This document shows positions 1-10,503 of a stretch of DNA of 64,000 bases, piece by piece. How positions within the stretch are numbered: position 1 is the stretch's first letter; each line of letters begins with the position of its first letter. Source of the stretch: Bradysia coprophila (taxonomy: Eukaryota > Arthropoda > Insecta > Diptera > Sciaridae). Under the pieces are notes generated by a model. That model did no database searches and was not told where the DNA came from. It saw only the letters and a program-made list of their open reading frames with translations. The translations under genes and the position numbers were made by a program. The stretch covers positions 5,405,716 to 5,469,715 of the forward strand of contig NW_023503376.1 in the NCBI RefSeq assembly GCF_014529535.1, written 5' to 3'.

Positions 1-749
1 CCATTTTGTTAGGAGACCAGAAATAGTACCGACGCTTTACATTCGTTAATACCTTTCAAACAAAAAAAAAATTCATGAAATTCGGTCAAAATTTACTCGA
101 GATATTGTCAAAATACACCACGTTCACTGTACTTCCGAGTAGCCAGATAAGAGCTCACTCCAAGAGACCTAGCTCACGCTCCGGAGAACATAATTTCATG
201 AACTTTTTTTTCCCTGATTGGTACGGTCAATACCTATCTAATAAAGCTAAAACAGACGAAATATGTTCAAATGTGGCCGACCTACAAGCAAAAACTGCTT
301 GCCGCCCTGTGCCTGTTCCACACCAAGGGGTCTAACTCACGAGTCGGTCATCCGATTTCCAAAAACTTTTTTTTGTCGATCGGTATTGTAAATACCTTTT
401 ATTTGACGTATCACTTACAAGTTTAACGTTTAAATGTCCGGAGATATCTTCGAAAAACCGTAAAGCACTTATTGGGCCACAGCTCGGGAGGGGTCGATCC
501 AAAATCACTCATCTTCGATCTTAGCCTGTCTTTTGACATTACCAAACGGGAAAAAAAAGAATTTTCAAAATCGGATGCGTTTTACTCAAGTTATCGTGCA
601 GACAGACAGACGGACAGACGGACATTTTTTTTTCGCGGATTTGGCATCTCTAGACAACCACAATAGGTTTTCCCTTACTCAGGGAGTCCAATTCGACGTG
701 TTACAAACGTATGCGTAAACCTATAAGACCCCAGTACTTCGTACGGGTC
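1..749 (+). mobile_element. GACCCGTACGAA-family repeat element, copy 1 (cut by window edge)
   Basis: The sequence from the window start to the inverted end TTCGTACGGGTC matches the reverse complement of 33685-34906 and most of 55433-56370. Shared landmarks are a phrase on leaving 'ccattttgttaggagacc', several degenerate blocks with poly-T and a 'ggtattg..aatacc' motif, and a GACGGACA microsatellite near the right end (around 600-625). The left end lies outside the window. Open frames inside (75-335, 472-718) recur in the other copies but contain low-complexity RQTDRRTD strings; I read them as repeat sequence and not as genes. Superfamily unknown. Confidence 0.75.
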
Positions 750-802
750 TAAAAAGAAACCTAACATTTTGGCAGAATATATTCAAAAGGATCAATTTTT
801 TG

Positions 803-935
803 GAATTAATTCCTAAATATTCCCAAAAATTCCCAAATATTTCCAAAATTCCCAATTATTCATAAAATTCCCAAATATTCCCAAATATTCTCAAATATTC
901 CCAAATATTCCCAAATATTCCCAAAATCGATTCCC
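803..935. repeat. Degenerate ~10 bp tandem repeat (TTCCCAAATA)n
   Basis: Run of TTCCCAAATA-type units with point changes directly beside the end of the repeat element at 1-749. The stretch from here to 1499 is AT-rich and holds no gene I can support. Confidence 0.6.
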
Positions 936-1499
936 AAATAATAGGCCCTGTCTACTGTGAGGGCTGTCTTGGACTGTTCATTGAAATATCAGGTTATGCA
1001 TTTTTGGACTTTCAAAATAATAATTTATTCGTTGCAAGTGGGTGAATCAGCTACCATTGGCATTAGAAAAAAAATATTTTTACTTAAATTTATAATTTTA
1101 ATTCGGATTAGAAATAGAAACAATTTACATTGAGAAATTCTTTTAGCTTTCACTCTCACACAATATGTGAAATAGAGAAATTTTACCTTTTCACACTTAC
1201 TTTTTAAATAAGTCCTTTACTTTCAAAAGTATCAGAATATGAAACGCTTACAGCTCGGATACGAATAAAAGTCACATTTGCTGATATCTCTGTAAGTAAA
1301 TGACTCCTTCCTCGTTTAAGAGGCTTTTTTGACAATAAAATTCCCTTTTTTGTGGAAAATTAGTTTCCGAAATTTTTCCTCATTTTCCCAATAATGATTT
1401 TCGGCAAAATTTGGGAAAATATTTTTCCAAAATAGGCCCCTGATACTATCCTATTTACATTGTCCAGTAATAGTTGCGAAGAAAAAGCGTCAGTCTGTA

Positions 1500-4400
1500 T
1501 CACCCACAATGTTTTACGCCAAATCCTTGGTTTCCTCGTTCTATCAGCCAACCTCGCTTATGATGGTAATTCGTCATGCACAGCCTTACAAAGTAAGAGA
1601 AATGCCACAAAGATTCAGCATTTTTTAATAGGAGTTGCTCTGCCAATATTACATCACTTTCCTCTTCGCTTTCAATCATTTCAATAGGACATTGAATAAC
1701 CACCTTTATTTCTGATAAAAACCGAAAATTAATAAAGGAAACAAAGAGAAGATTTTTTCATCATTTTACCATTCAAAACTGAAATGATTGGTGCATAACT
1801 GTTGCATCCCAATTTAATTGCGATCGCCAAACGACGTAAGTTAACTAAAAACTTAACATATTCATCACCTTCGATACCCAACAGCTCTTGATGTTTTTCG
1901 AACAAACGTTTTTCGTTCTCGATCTTATTCACATCTTCATATAATTTAGCAAGTTTACTTTCTAAATCAATTGCTGTGACTGAGTTGGCACCAAGATCTT
2001 TCAGCTGAGCCTTGTCGCGTTCATATTTCGCTCTGTATTCGCATAGGGTAGCTACGAGATCCTTTAGTTCGTTTTGATTTCTACTTTTTTGTGTCGTGTA
2101 TTTTTGGAGGCAGTGCAGCTTTGACTTAAGCACATGTTGATGATAGCTAGCACGATGATAGTTTTTTGCACGTATTGTTATCTTTATTCTAAGCTTGAGC
2201 TGCATAATCGTTTGTTGAAATTTTGTCAGTTTAAAATTCAGTTCGCGAATTTCTAATTGCTTTACACGAAGCAATTGTTGTTGATGTTCGATTAAGGGTT
2301 TCAAAATCTTCATGTTAACTATAGAAATGTGTGAAAAATCGTAAGATGAACATTATTATCATTAAGGCTACAGAGTAGAGAAACTATGGAAAAAGGATGA
2401 CCGAAACCACAATTTACCAAATGCTCTGGAGATTAATTGGAGCTCGAGTGGACTTTGACCTATTGGATTTTTAATGAAATATTTGGAACTTAATGGTGGA
2501 ATTTGTGGGTCAAGATCAAGTTTTTGCATATTTTTTCGCCTCAAGGTTATCTCCCATCATAATTACCTTTTTTATTCTCACATTCCGCCAAAATGTCGTT
2601 TTTTCGTCGAATAGACTTTCTAAGTTGTGCTTCGACTAATTTGATCTGATCCAAAACCGTCAATGCACCAGCACCAGGTAAATTAAATATTTTTTCGGTC
2701 ACTTTCTCCATTTGGTTTATGGCAACCATTTCTAAAGTTTCCAATATTTTAATGTTGTCGGTCAGCTTACAAAAAGCGTTCGGGATGCGTTTTTGTGCAA
2801 ATTTTACTATTTCATGTACAAATATCATCAATTAATGATTTAAATGTAATAAGTATTGTAGAAAGGTTACCTTTTTCAGCTCTTAATACTTGTGGCAATT
2901 TTAACGTATTCTGTGTAACATCACAAATGATCGAGAAACACAGTCGAATGGTTTGTCTTGTTTTTGTTTCTTGTATTAGAATTGAGTTCAAAGTCGATAT
3001 TACCTTGATGTAGATTGAAAAGTAAATCAAATTAAAATGATCGATTCTGAGGATTTTGAATTTATTGTGATTCAAAACAAGAACAGACTTACACAGCGAA
3101 CATTTGAACAGTTTTGATCACATGTGCACGGTTTATTCTGTGTTAAAAGCTCAACGGGTCGACTAACCGGAATAAATACGCTCGCGCCAATACTTTATCT
3201 AGCAAAACAACTCTCTTTTGCTGCTGTCAAAATACCACCTTATTCCATTGTTTGCAGAATCATGCACTGTTGACTAATTTCGAGTACGGGGAATCTCGCA
3301 CACGGGCCATTTTTGGAGTGTGCGAGATTCCCTCACAGAGGGAATCTCGCACAGTGCGAGATTCCCCCTTGTAGGTGAATTTCGCACAGTGCGAGATTCC
3401 CTCTGTGAGGGAATCTCGCACGAATTATATTGTGTGTGCGAGTTTATAGAACTCGTGTGCGAGTTTATAGAACTCGTGTGCGAGCTTATAGAACTCGTGT
3501 GCGAGCTTATAGAACTCGTGTGCGAGCTTATAGAACTCGTGTGCGAGTTTATAGAACTCGTGTGCGAGTTTATAGAACTCGTGTGCGAGTTTATAGAACT
3601 CGTGTGCGAGTTTATAGAACTCGTGTGCGAGTTTATAGAACTCGTGTGCGAGTTTATAGAACTCGTGTGCGAGTTTATAGAACTCGTGTGCGAGTTTATA
3701 GAACTCGTGTGCGAGTTTATAGAACTCGTGTGCGAGTTTATAGAACTCGTGTGCGAGTTTATAGAACTCGTGTGCGAGTTTATAGAACTCGTGTGCGAGT
3801 TGAACAGGAAGATTGCACAATCGTCTAGGTGCGAGTTTATAGAACTCGTGTGCGAGTTTATAGAACTCGTGTGCGAGTTGAACAGGAAGATTGCACAATC
3901 GTCTAGGTGCGAGTTTATAGAACTTGTGTGCGACTTTATATAACTCGTGTGCGAGTTGAACAGGAAGGTTGCACAATCGTCTAGGTGTACTGTGCATCCA
4001 ACACGAAGGTTTTACAATGTTATAAGTGTTATAGGTAACACAATATATTGTGCATCCAACAGGAAAGTTGCACAATCGTCTAGGTGTATTGTGCATCCAA
4101 CACGAAGGTTGCACAATCGTCTATATGTATTGCGTATCCAATAGGAATGGGGGTAGGGTAAATTAGGGGTAGGGTAGTCTCGCACACCACACAAATTATT
4201 GGTGTGCGAGATTCACCTCTAAGTGGTGAATCTCGCACAATCATGACTTTTCGTTACATGTCGTAAAAGGAAGCATACTATGATCGCGTGTGCGAGATTC
4301 CCCGACACCTAGGAATGTTGGACAATCGTCTAAACGATTGTACAACCTTCTAGTTGATTACACAATGCAGCTAGACGATTATGCAAATTCCAGTTGGATG

Positions 4401-5579
4401 CACAATCGAATCTCATCGTCCATAGCACTTGCTTCCGACGATTGACCTGAAAATTGTTTGAAATTCATGACTAATTGTGTAATTTTGTCCCTTTTGTGTT
4501 GTCGGATGCATTGCACAATCATCGAATTCGATTGTGCATCTATCTAAAGCATAGCACAATCGTTACATGGAGTTGAAAGACGAGTCAAATGCATTGCAAG
4601 ATCATCGAAGTCGATTGTGCACTTCGACTACGTATTTATCCAACAGGAAAGTTGCACAATCGTCTATGTGTATTGTGCATTCAACACGAGTTCTATAAAC
4701 TCGCACACGAGTTCTATTAACTCGCACACGAGTTCTATTAACTCGCACACCAGTCCATAAACTCGCACACCAGTTCCATTAACTCGCACACCAGTTCCAT
4801 AAACTCGCACACGTGTGCGAGATTCCCTTATAGAGGGGAATTTCGCACTGTGCGAGATTCCCTCATTAAGGGGGAATCTCGCACACGCTAGACCTAATTT
4901 CTACGGCGACGTTGCATTTTTACTACTTTTATAAATGTAGTTAGGTTGCTAAAGAGAGTGTTTAGCTCGCGCACAAGCTTGAAATCACTGAATAAACCGC
5001 GCAAATAGTATAAAAACGGTTTAAATGCTCGCCATTTAAGTCAATACTTGTTTTCAAATTTCGATCCACCACAAAGTGCTCAGAATCGATCATTTTAATT
5101 TTATTTTTTTAATTAAAGAAAAAGTTGTTGATTCACGCCGTGAATGCGCCGAAAATGGTTTCTTATATGAGAATGGGGCTATTAATAATAACAGCTTTTC
5201 CAGTTATCTCTTTAATCAACTCTTCCCACATATTCCACAAATTCAACTGAAGAGCTAGATTACGTTTTTTTTAAGTTAACTCAATAATCTTCAAACAAAA
5301 GTGTTTCGAGTGTCCAGTTTAAGTAGTCTATTTAGATACTACTAGTATGTGGAAGGTGTAAATTAAAAAGATAACTTGAATAGTATTACTCACAATATTG
5401 TTCCAAAATTCTGCTTGATCATTATTTGTCATTTGTGGTATACATTTTTTGACATGCCAAACACAATTAAAAACATTGTCGAGTGACCTAATCGATTTCG
5501 TAATAACTTCTACATCTCCTCGAATCAAGTCAATTTTAGAGCGAATTTTCGGAGATGCATTTTTATTGAATGAATCCAT
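1500..5579 (-). CDS. Long-helix/coiled-coil protein, paralogue B (439 aa, function unknown)
   Basis: Five coding exons on the minus strand: 5579-5394, 3003-2871, 2806-2567, 2318-1770 and 1711-1500. All junctions are GT-AG and all phases agree, giving 439 residues. The model is supported by homology to the gene at 8707-10503: exon 2 is 133 nt in both, both have a phase-1 junction after the basic end of exon 2, and both share the motif IP(N/D)A(F/L)(C/S)KL and the motif ESD(V/I)(I/F)LA near the C-terminus. The product is predicted almost wholly helical, with a coiled coil in exon 4 and no signal peptide or membrane segment. Compared with its paralogue it lacks the fourth intron and about 29 residues, including a Trp-rich loop. 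Intron 1 (5393-3004) contains a 2 kb repeat element. I do not recognise the family; the first exon start is the least certain part. Confidence 0.72.
3434..3955 (+). repeat. 21 bp minisatellite, 17 uninterrupted copies plus variants
   Basis: The unit GTGTGCGAGTTTATAGAACT+C repeats exactly every 21 bp from 3434 to 3790 (17 copies; copies 3-5 carry one T-to-C change). It is followed by longer variants that insert a 'gttgaacaggaagattgc' segment. Each unit is itself an inverted repeat, CGAGTT-TATAG-AACTCG. Because 21 is divisible by three, all frames look open; the resulting heptad peptides (such as CEFIELV) are artefacts. Confidence 0.95.
4172..4305 (-). mobile_element. 134 bp MITE-like hairpin element, TCGCAC subtype
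   Basis: Its reverse complement aligns end to end with 14645-14778, apart from scattered changes. It contains four boxes, two CTCGCAC and two GTGCGAG, arranged as nested hairpins. The copy at 14.6 kb has TGGCAC/GTGCCA in all four boxes. Confidence 0.7.
4686..4812 (-). repeat. Inverted cluster of the 21 bp minisatellite
   Basis: About six copies of the same unit as at 3434-3955 lie in opposite orientation (reading ACGAGTTCTATAAACTCGCA), with several substitutions. With the first cluster it makes the interior of the surrounding element roughly symmetrical. Small hairpins with GTGCGAGATTCCC arms flank it. Confidence 0.85.
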
Positions 5580-6822
5580 TATTTTCTAACCTTAAACAGA
5601 GAAGTCAATGTCACAAAAGTCAGTTCTGATCAGACCATAGTATGTTACGTACCTGTGGGTCGGGTCAGACTAGCGTTGGAGAAGCACTTTTTCACAGTCA
5701 CAAACAGTGATGTAAAGTACACTTTACTGTGTGCTGCTTTTTAAAAAATCGATAAGCTCAGTTGGAACATTTTCGTTTTTAATTTTTCGGAAAGTCATAA
5801 ATTATTTTTATAATTCTTTTCAATAGAGAATATGAGTTCACTGATTTATAGCATTGATTGTAGTTTACGATGAATTGCCTTAACGTAAATACATGTTATG
5901 CCAATAAATTTTTTACTCACATCTTCCTCTTATAAAACGCACAAAACTGAAAATAATCTTTAACAAAAATTTCAAATGAACCGACAAAATATTCGATTTC
6001 ATTTCTAATCTTAAACCAGACAAAACTTAGCATAATGTGGCCCCGTACGATCTTGTATCTGTTCCAAGGTTGTTTTTGTTACGAATGATGAAAAGTGGTA
6101 TTTTTTACGACTAGGCTTCGCCTCGTTCGGACAAGCTTACGACTAGTCGCCTTCGGCTCTGTCTGGAAACTTCTCACACGCTAAAAAAGACTTTTAGTCC
6201 TAGGTACGAAATGTACTATTTTGCGCTTGAAACTGAAATTCGACATATTTCGACACGCAAACTAAAGTTCAATTTTGCAGCCAAGAAAGTACTTTCTCGG
6301 CCGCTCTCTCCGGCCGAAAATGGATTTTCATATATATTTTTCCGGCCTCGATCAAGTGTGCATGCTTGACAAAACCTAAAGGCCCCATATCTTCTTCGTA
6401 AAATTATTGAGATACTACAGTGCTCGCGGGGATGTGACGCCAATGTCATTGTTTATCAAAAGAAATAGTCATTGAAAAAATATTTTCTTTTTATCTTATC
6501 TCAGTTGATAATGTCGTAAACAATGTAATCGAAAGTTGTATTTATCGGTCGCATCATTGCAATTCAATTTAACATAAAATATTGGTAAGTTTTATGGATA
6601 ATAGGGTGTAACGAGTTTTTTAGGCGATCATCAGGACAACGTTGTAAAATCAATTGTAAGCAATTAGAACACATTTATTATTTCTCTCTACAAATTTGAA
6701 CTGTCTTTTGATTTTACAAATGGTGAATTTTCTATACACACCACTGCACATTTCGTTGACTGGGAGCAAACTTCGTTTTGACCTAGCCTCTAAACTTTGA
6801 GGTCACGCAGATCGCCATTTTA
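5580..6822. other. Intergenic, head-to-head spacer of the helical-protein pair (left part)
   Basis: No convincing gene is visible. The span between the two start codons (5580-8706) should hold the promoters of both divergent paralogues, but I see no clear TATA box. The only structure in this part is short imperfect inverted sequence around 6110-6180. Confidence 0.5.
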
Positions 6823-7077
6823 CAGGTTTGTTCCAAATAACTGTAAAGGCGAACTTTGACAACCCGAACCACGACCATTTGATCCATAGACGACATAACC
6901 TTTGTTTTTTGCTAAAATTTTGAGGCGCCGTATACTTATAGTGACAGCTTTCAAAAAAATTTACGTATTGAAGCTGCTTCGCGCCTATTTCGGCAGCTCA
7001 TTTTTCATGAGCAGTTGTTTAGGTTATGTTGTCTATAGATCAAATTTGACAATTGATATGGCCTTGGAACAGACCTA
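6823..7077. mobile_element. Foldback/MITE-like element
   Basis: The ends form an imperfect inverted repeat: 'aggtttgttccaa' on the left and 'ttggaacagacct' on the right. A second inverted pair lies inside ('gatccatagacgacataacc' with its partner near 7020-7045). No target duplication was recognised. Confidence 0.5.
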
Positions 7078-7383
7078 TTAGGTACGCAGTAACACGTCAC
7101 TTCTAAAGATTTTTACAACAAAAACAATCACCACATCATCACGGTGTGACGAGAATCGCTGGAGGTGAATTTTTGTTTGAAATCCACCATTTTATTGTGA
7201 ACTGTGGTGTGTTTTTTTAAAAACAATGTTGACATTCCAAAAACAATGCAAAATTTAAACTTTATTTCATTTGTGCGCACCGACATTACCAATGTGCAAT
7301 GTGCACAAAGCGTTTTGAATTTTATTCACATTCACACACCGAAATAATGAAAGACATAATATTTTCTACAGAACAAACGACAC

Positions 7384-7486
7384 CAAGGCTGTATACTTTG
7401 GAGAGGTCACGCAGTTGGAAAAGATGTGTTCCCGCGTATCTTATAAAATGGCGATCTGCGTGACCTCTTCAAAGTATACAGCCTAT
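7384..7486. mobile_element. Short hAT-like MITE (CAAGGCTGTATAC ends)
   Basis: The terminal inverted repeats CAAGGCTGTATACTTTGG and its complement are about 28 bp long and include GAGGTCACGCAG. The same ends bound 38622-38808, which shows an 8 bp target duplication. This copy is shorter inside and its right end has decayed, so the family is assigned through that relative. Confidence 0.7.
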
Positions 7487-7576
7487 GTAGGTGGTAAAAA
7501 TGTGCAGTTTGTTTGCTGAAGAGAGTATTGGGTTAGTGCGCGTTCAAAGATCGCCAGAAAGAATCGGAATAGTATG

Positions 7577-8143
7577 TTTGTGCCACCGAGAATTGAAATA
7601 CGACTCTTTTCAGCACTCATTTTAGTGTTGTAAAGTGACTTATTTCAGCACCCATTTGATGTGATATTACAACACTCAAAGCAGTGTTGATGTGGAATTT
7701 GTATGAGTTGTTACAGCATTCGTTTGAGAAAATGCAAAGCAATGTGATCGATCAAATTTGAAGAGTGATTGTTTACAATGAAAATTATGATTATTTGTGC
7801 TCTTGTCTATTTCAATTCTCGGTTGGCACAAAGCATGATGTGTTACACGTATTGTAATGTTGATTTTTTCAGCACTAGACCCAAAATTGGGTGCCAACCG
7901 AGAACTGAAACAGACAAGAGCACCAAAAAATCATAATTTTCATTGTAAACAATCACTCTTCAAATTTGACCGATCACATTGCTTTGTATTTTCTCAAACG
8001 AATGCTGTAACAACTCATTCAAATTCCATATCAACACTTCTTTGAGTGTTGTAATATCACATCAAACGGGTGCGGAAATAAGTCACTTTACAACACTAAA
8101 ACGAGTGCTGAAAAGAGTCGTATTTCAATTCTCGGTGGCACAA
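7577..8143. mobile_element. Two ~250 bp MITEs in inverted orientation
   Basis: Sequence 7580-7829 starts with GTGCCACCGAGAATTGAAAT and ends with its near complement, so it is an element with about 21 bp inverted ends. A second copy in opposite orientation occupies 7889-8140. Together they form a 567 bp palindrome with a spacer of about 60 bp. Short open frames in both arms (7676-7897 minus, 7857-8045 plus) are mirror images of each other and not genes. Confidence 0.75.
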
Positions 8144-8225
8144 ATATTATTTTTGCTCTGAATCAGATTTTGCGTCATTCCTTTAACACACTACAGGAAA
8201 ATTCGAAGACTGGCTGGACACCTTA

Positions 8226-8368
8226 GGGGCCATTCATAAAGTGCGCATGCAGTGTGCGGTCATTTTTTGACCCCCTCCCCCCGTTTCGCACGCGATTTTC
8301 CATATAAAAAGTTCCAATTTCAGACCCCCCTCCCCCCTTAAGTGCGTGCGCACTATTTGAATGGCCCC
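8226..8368. mobile_element. Harbinger-like MITE with TTA target duplication
   Basis: The ends are inverted repeats GGGGCCATTCATAAAGTGCG and GTGCGCACTATTTGAATGGC+CCC, with C-rich blocks inside. TTA flanks the element on both sides (8223-8225 and 8369-8371). A TTA duplication is characteristic of PIF/Harbinger elements; the family call rests on this and on the ends only. Confidence 0.7.
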
Positions 8369-8706
8369 TTAAAATCAATTTTTATTTTCTTCGAAGCTCT
8401 GGACAATCTGAAAACTAACATAAAAAGGTTCAAATGATCGCCTTATCTTTATTTATATATTTATTGACACTAATCTACAATTATGTCATAAGCGGGTCTG
8501 TTGAATGGTACTTAAATTAAAATTTTCTTGTAACAAAATTAGTCGCCAATTAAAAATTAGGTTGAGGAGTTTTCTGATAAGTTATAGGCAGTGCTTAAAC
8601 AATAGCTGGTGCTGCTGTCACAAAATCAGTATTTGTTTTAACTTAAGACACTGATATAGGGTGAACTGTAATATCGATTGAACGTAGCCATAATTAACAT
8701 TTTGAA

Positions 8707-10503
8707 ATGAGTCACTTGTGGGATGATGACGAAGATAACTTGGAAAACCATGAAAAGCAGGATAATTACAATGGCAAAGAACTGAGTCAAATCGATTCTG
8801 CCCAGCTAGTGGCTTTCGAAAGTAATAAACAGAAAAGTATTGTTAACACGACGATTAGATTTGCTGGAGCTCTGCAGTCATGTGAAGCTATAGTCGTTGC
8901 AGCTTATCAAGTGGCGGACTATGTACCCCCTTTTCAAAATGACAAACAATCGGACTTTTGGAAAAAAACGGTTTACTTCATATTTGATTAATTGTACTAT
9001 CCTCACAGAAAATAATATTCTCTCTAATACTAAAGGTGATTCCAATATTGATGCAAAGCTTACAGCAGGATGTCAAAGCTCGTTCTGTAATCACTCGAAG
9101 TTTTGGTGTCGTTGGAGATTTAGCTATCGTTATACAAAGTGTATATGAAATCGTAAGACGATCACGAGGTAGACAACAGTATTCTAAACTTAAAATTTTT
9201 TTTAAACTATAATCACAATCAAAATGCAAATTCAGGTAGCAAGAAGGCAATAGATATTGCAAAGAAAAATATCCCGGACGCTCTCAGCAAGTTGAAGCAG
9301 TGTATTGCTCTCGTCGAACAATTGGATAGCAATGCATTTGCAAACTTTGCTCAACAGACAGAAACGATATTTGGGATAATTGGCCCCGAGTCTGCCAAGT
9401 TTGCCGAGCAGAAAGAGGAACTGGATGAAAACATACGAAAAAAATGCGATAAACAGCAAAAGCTTATATCAGAGCTTGGCGAAAAGAAAGGTAACTCCGG
9501 TATCTGGATGCAAATCGTTCTCGAATTTCATAAAGCTCTTATGCAGGTAAAATGGAAAGCCTGCATTACATAATCGAAATGACAGAAAAAAACATTGACA
9601 AAACTGAGGCTGACTCACAAGAAGCTGAAAAGCGAAAATCACAGCTTAATGCATTGAATGCACAGATCGAGGAAAAAATTCAAAATATTCCGCAAAGCAC
9701 TCAAAAAACCATCACTGAGAACGGTAGAAGTGGCTGGTGGCTTTGGAAAAGATCGCGGACCAAAACACATACGGTTGACGTAATTGCAAATTATCTAATA
9801 CGCGATGTGAGCAATACATTTTGATATTTCATGTTCAGGTTGACAATAAAGATAAAGAGTCGCAACACCGTTACTACAATAATGTTATAAAATCACGGGT
9901 GGAACGATTGCAAGCAGCTGAAAAAGAGACAGATGCAACAAAAACTGCGATGGATATGTTGAAGAAAGAAATTTCTGGATATAAAGATGCTTACGAAAAA
10001 GCAAGAACGGAGTTGCAAAAATCGGAAGAGATGTTTGAAAAGCTTATGGCGGAGATGCAGCATGATATTGATTTGGATTTGGCCGCAAAACGAGAGCTCG
10101 AGAAAAATGCCTTGGACACGTATGAAAGAATTGGTTTGCAGGGCAGCACGCTTGTCACAGCCTTGGTTCAAGTTCGTACATTCGCACGTTCACTGAAGCC
10201 GGGAGCATCCGCTTATTCACCGTTTGCAGCCGTTTTAAATTGTAAAATATTTTTTTACTATTTTTGCCATTTTTTTTTTGAACACATTTTTCTACAGCAA
10301 TCAAGGCATTGGTGGAATCACACGTGGATCTTTTGACGAGTGATGAGGCGTCGGATATATTTTTAGCAGGTACCTTACTGGCTGAACAGGTGAAATTTCT
10401 GTCCGACTATACTGTTTCCGCGCAACGGATTATGAAAACAACCGACGAGTACGATGATAAAGCTATTACACAGAAACTGCAGCAACAATCAATAACATTT
10501 TGA
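8707..10503 (+). CDS. Long-helix/coiled-coil protein, paralogue A (497 aa, function unknown)
   Basis: Six exons: 8707-8970, 9036-9168, 9236-9490, 9547-9779, 9839-10241 and 10298-10503, with introns of 56-67 bp. All junctions are GT-AG and in phase; the donor of intron 4 could also be 9774. The N-terminus is acidic (about 35 residues). It is followed by helical segments, then two long charged heptad-like stretches (about residues 180-260 and 295-375). Between them is a loop rich in Trp and basic residues (GWWLWKRSRTK). The C-terminal third is again helical. There is no signal peptide and no clear membrane span. The hairpin of two long helices with a Trp-rich tip recalls the shape of membrane-acting helical-bundle proteins, but I have no sequence match and assign no activity. 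It forms a divergent pair with the gene at 1500-5579, 3.1 kb apart. A possible polyadenylation signal lies near 10619. Confidence 0.85.

Larger units (their letters stand above)
3029..5101. mobile_element. 2.07 kb foldback element inside intron 1 of the helical-protein gene
   Basis: The ends are 23 bp perfect inverted repeats (3029-3051 and 5079-5101), beginning AAATTAAAATGATCGATTCT. They continue inward as about 130 bp of diverged inverted repeat. The interior is packed with hairpins built on GTGCGAG/CTCGCAC, a 21 bp minisatellite and smaller repeats. It sits wholly in intron 1 of the gene at 1500-5579, so it need not break the protein. No target duplication was found. Confidence refers to the structure; classification is open. 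Confidence 0.6.

Noticed and set aside
472-718. Frames with RQTDRRTD strings recurring in three places
   Set aside because: They come from the GACGGACA microsatellite of a repeat element; reading frame is not maintained among copies.
3320-4114. Long open frames on both strands with heptad peptides (CEFIELV and AHEFYKL types)
   Set aside because: They are translations of a 21 bp DNA minisatellite, open in several frames because the period is a multiple of three.
3036-5085. Mirror-image short frames beginning MIDSE at both ends of the intronic element
   Set aside because: They arise from the terminal inverted repeats, end quickly in stops, and face into the element.
8971-9007. Earlier acceptor (CACAG, ending 9008) for exon 2 of the helical-protein gene
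   Set aside because: It keeps frame, but the paralogue on the minus strand splices at the position matching 9036 and both exons are then 133 nt.
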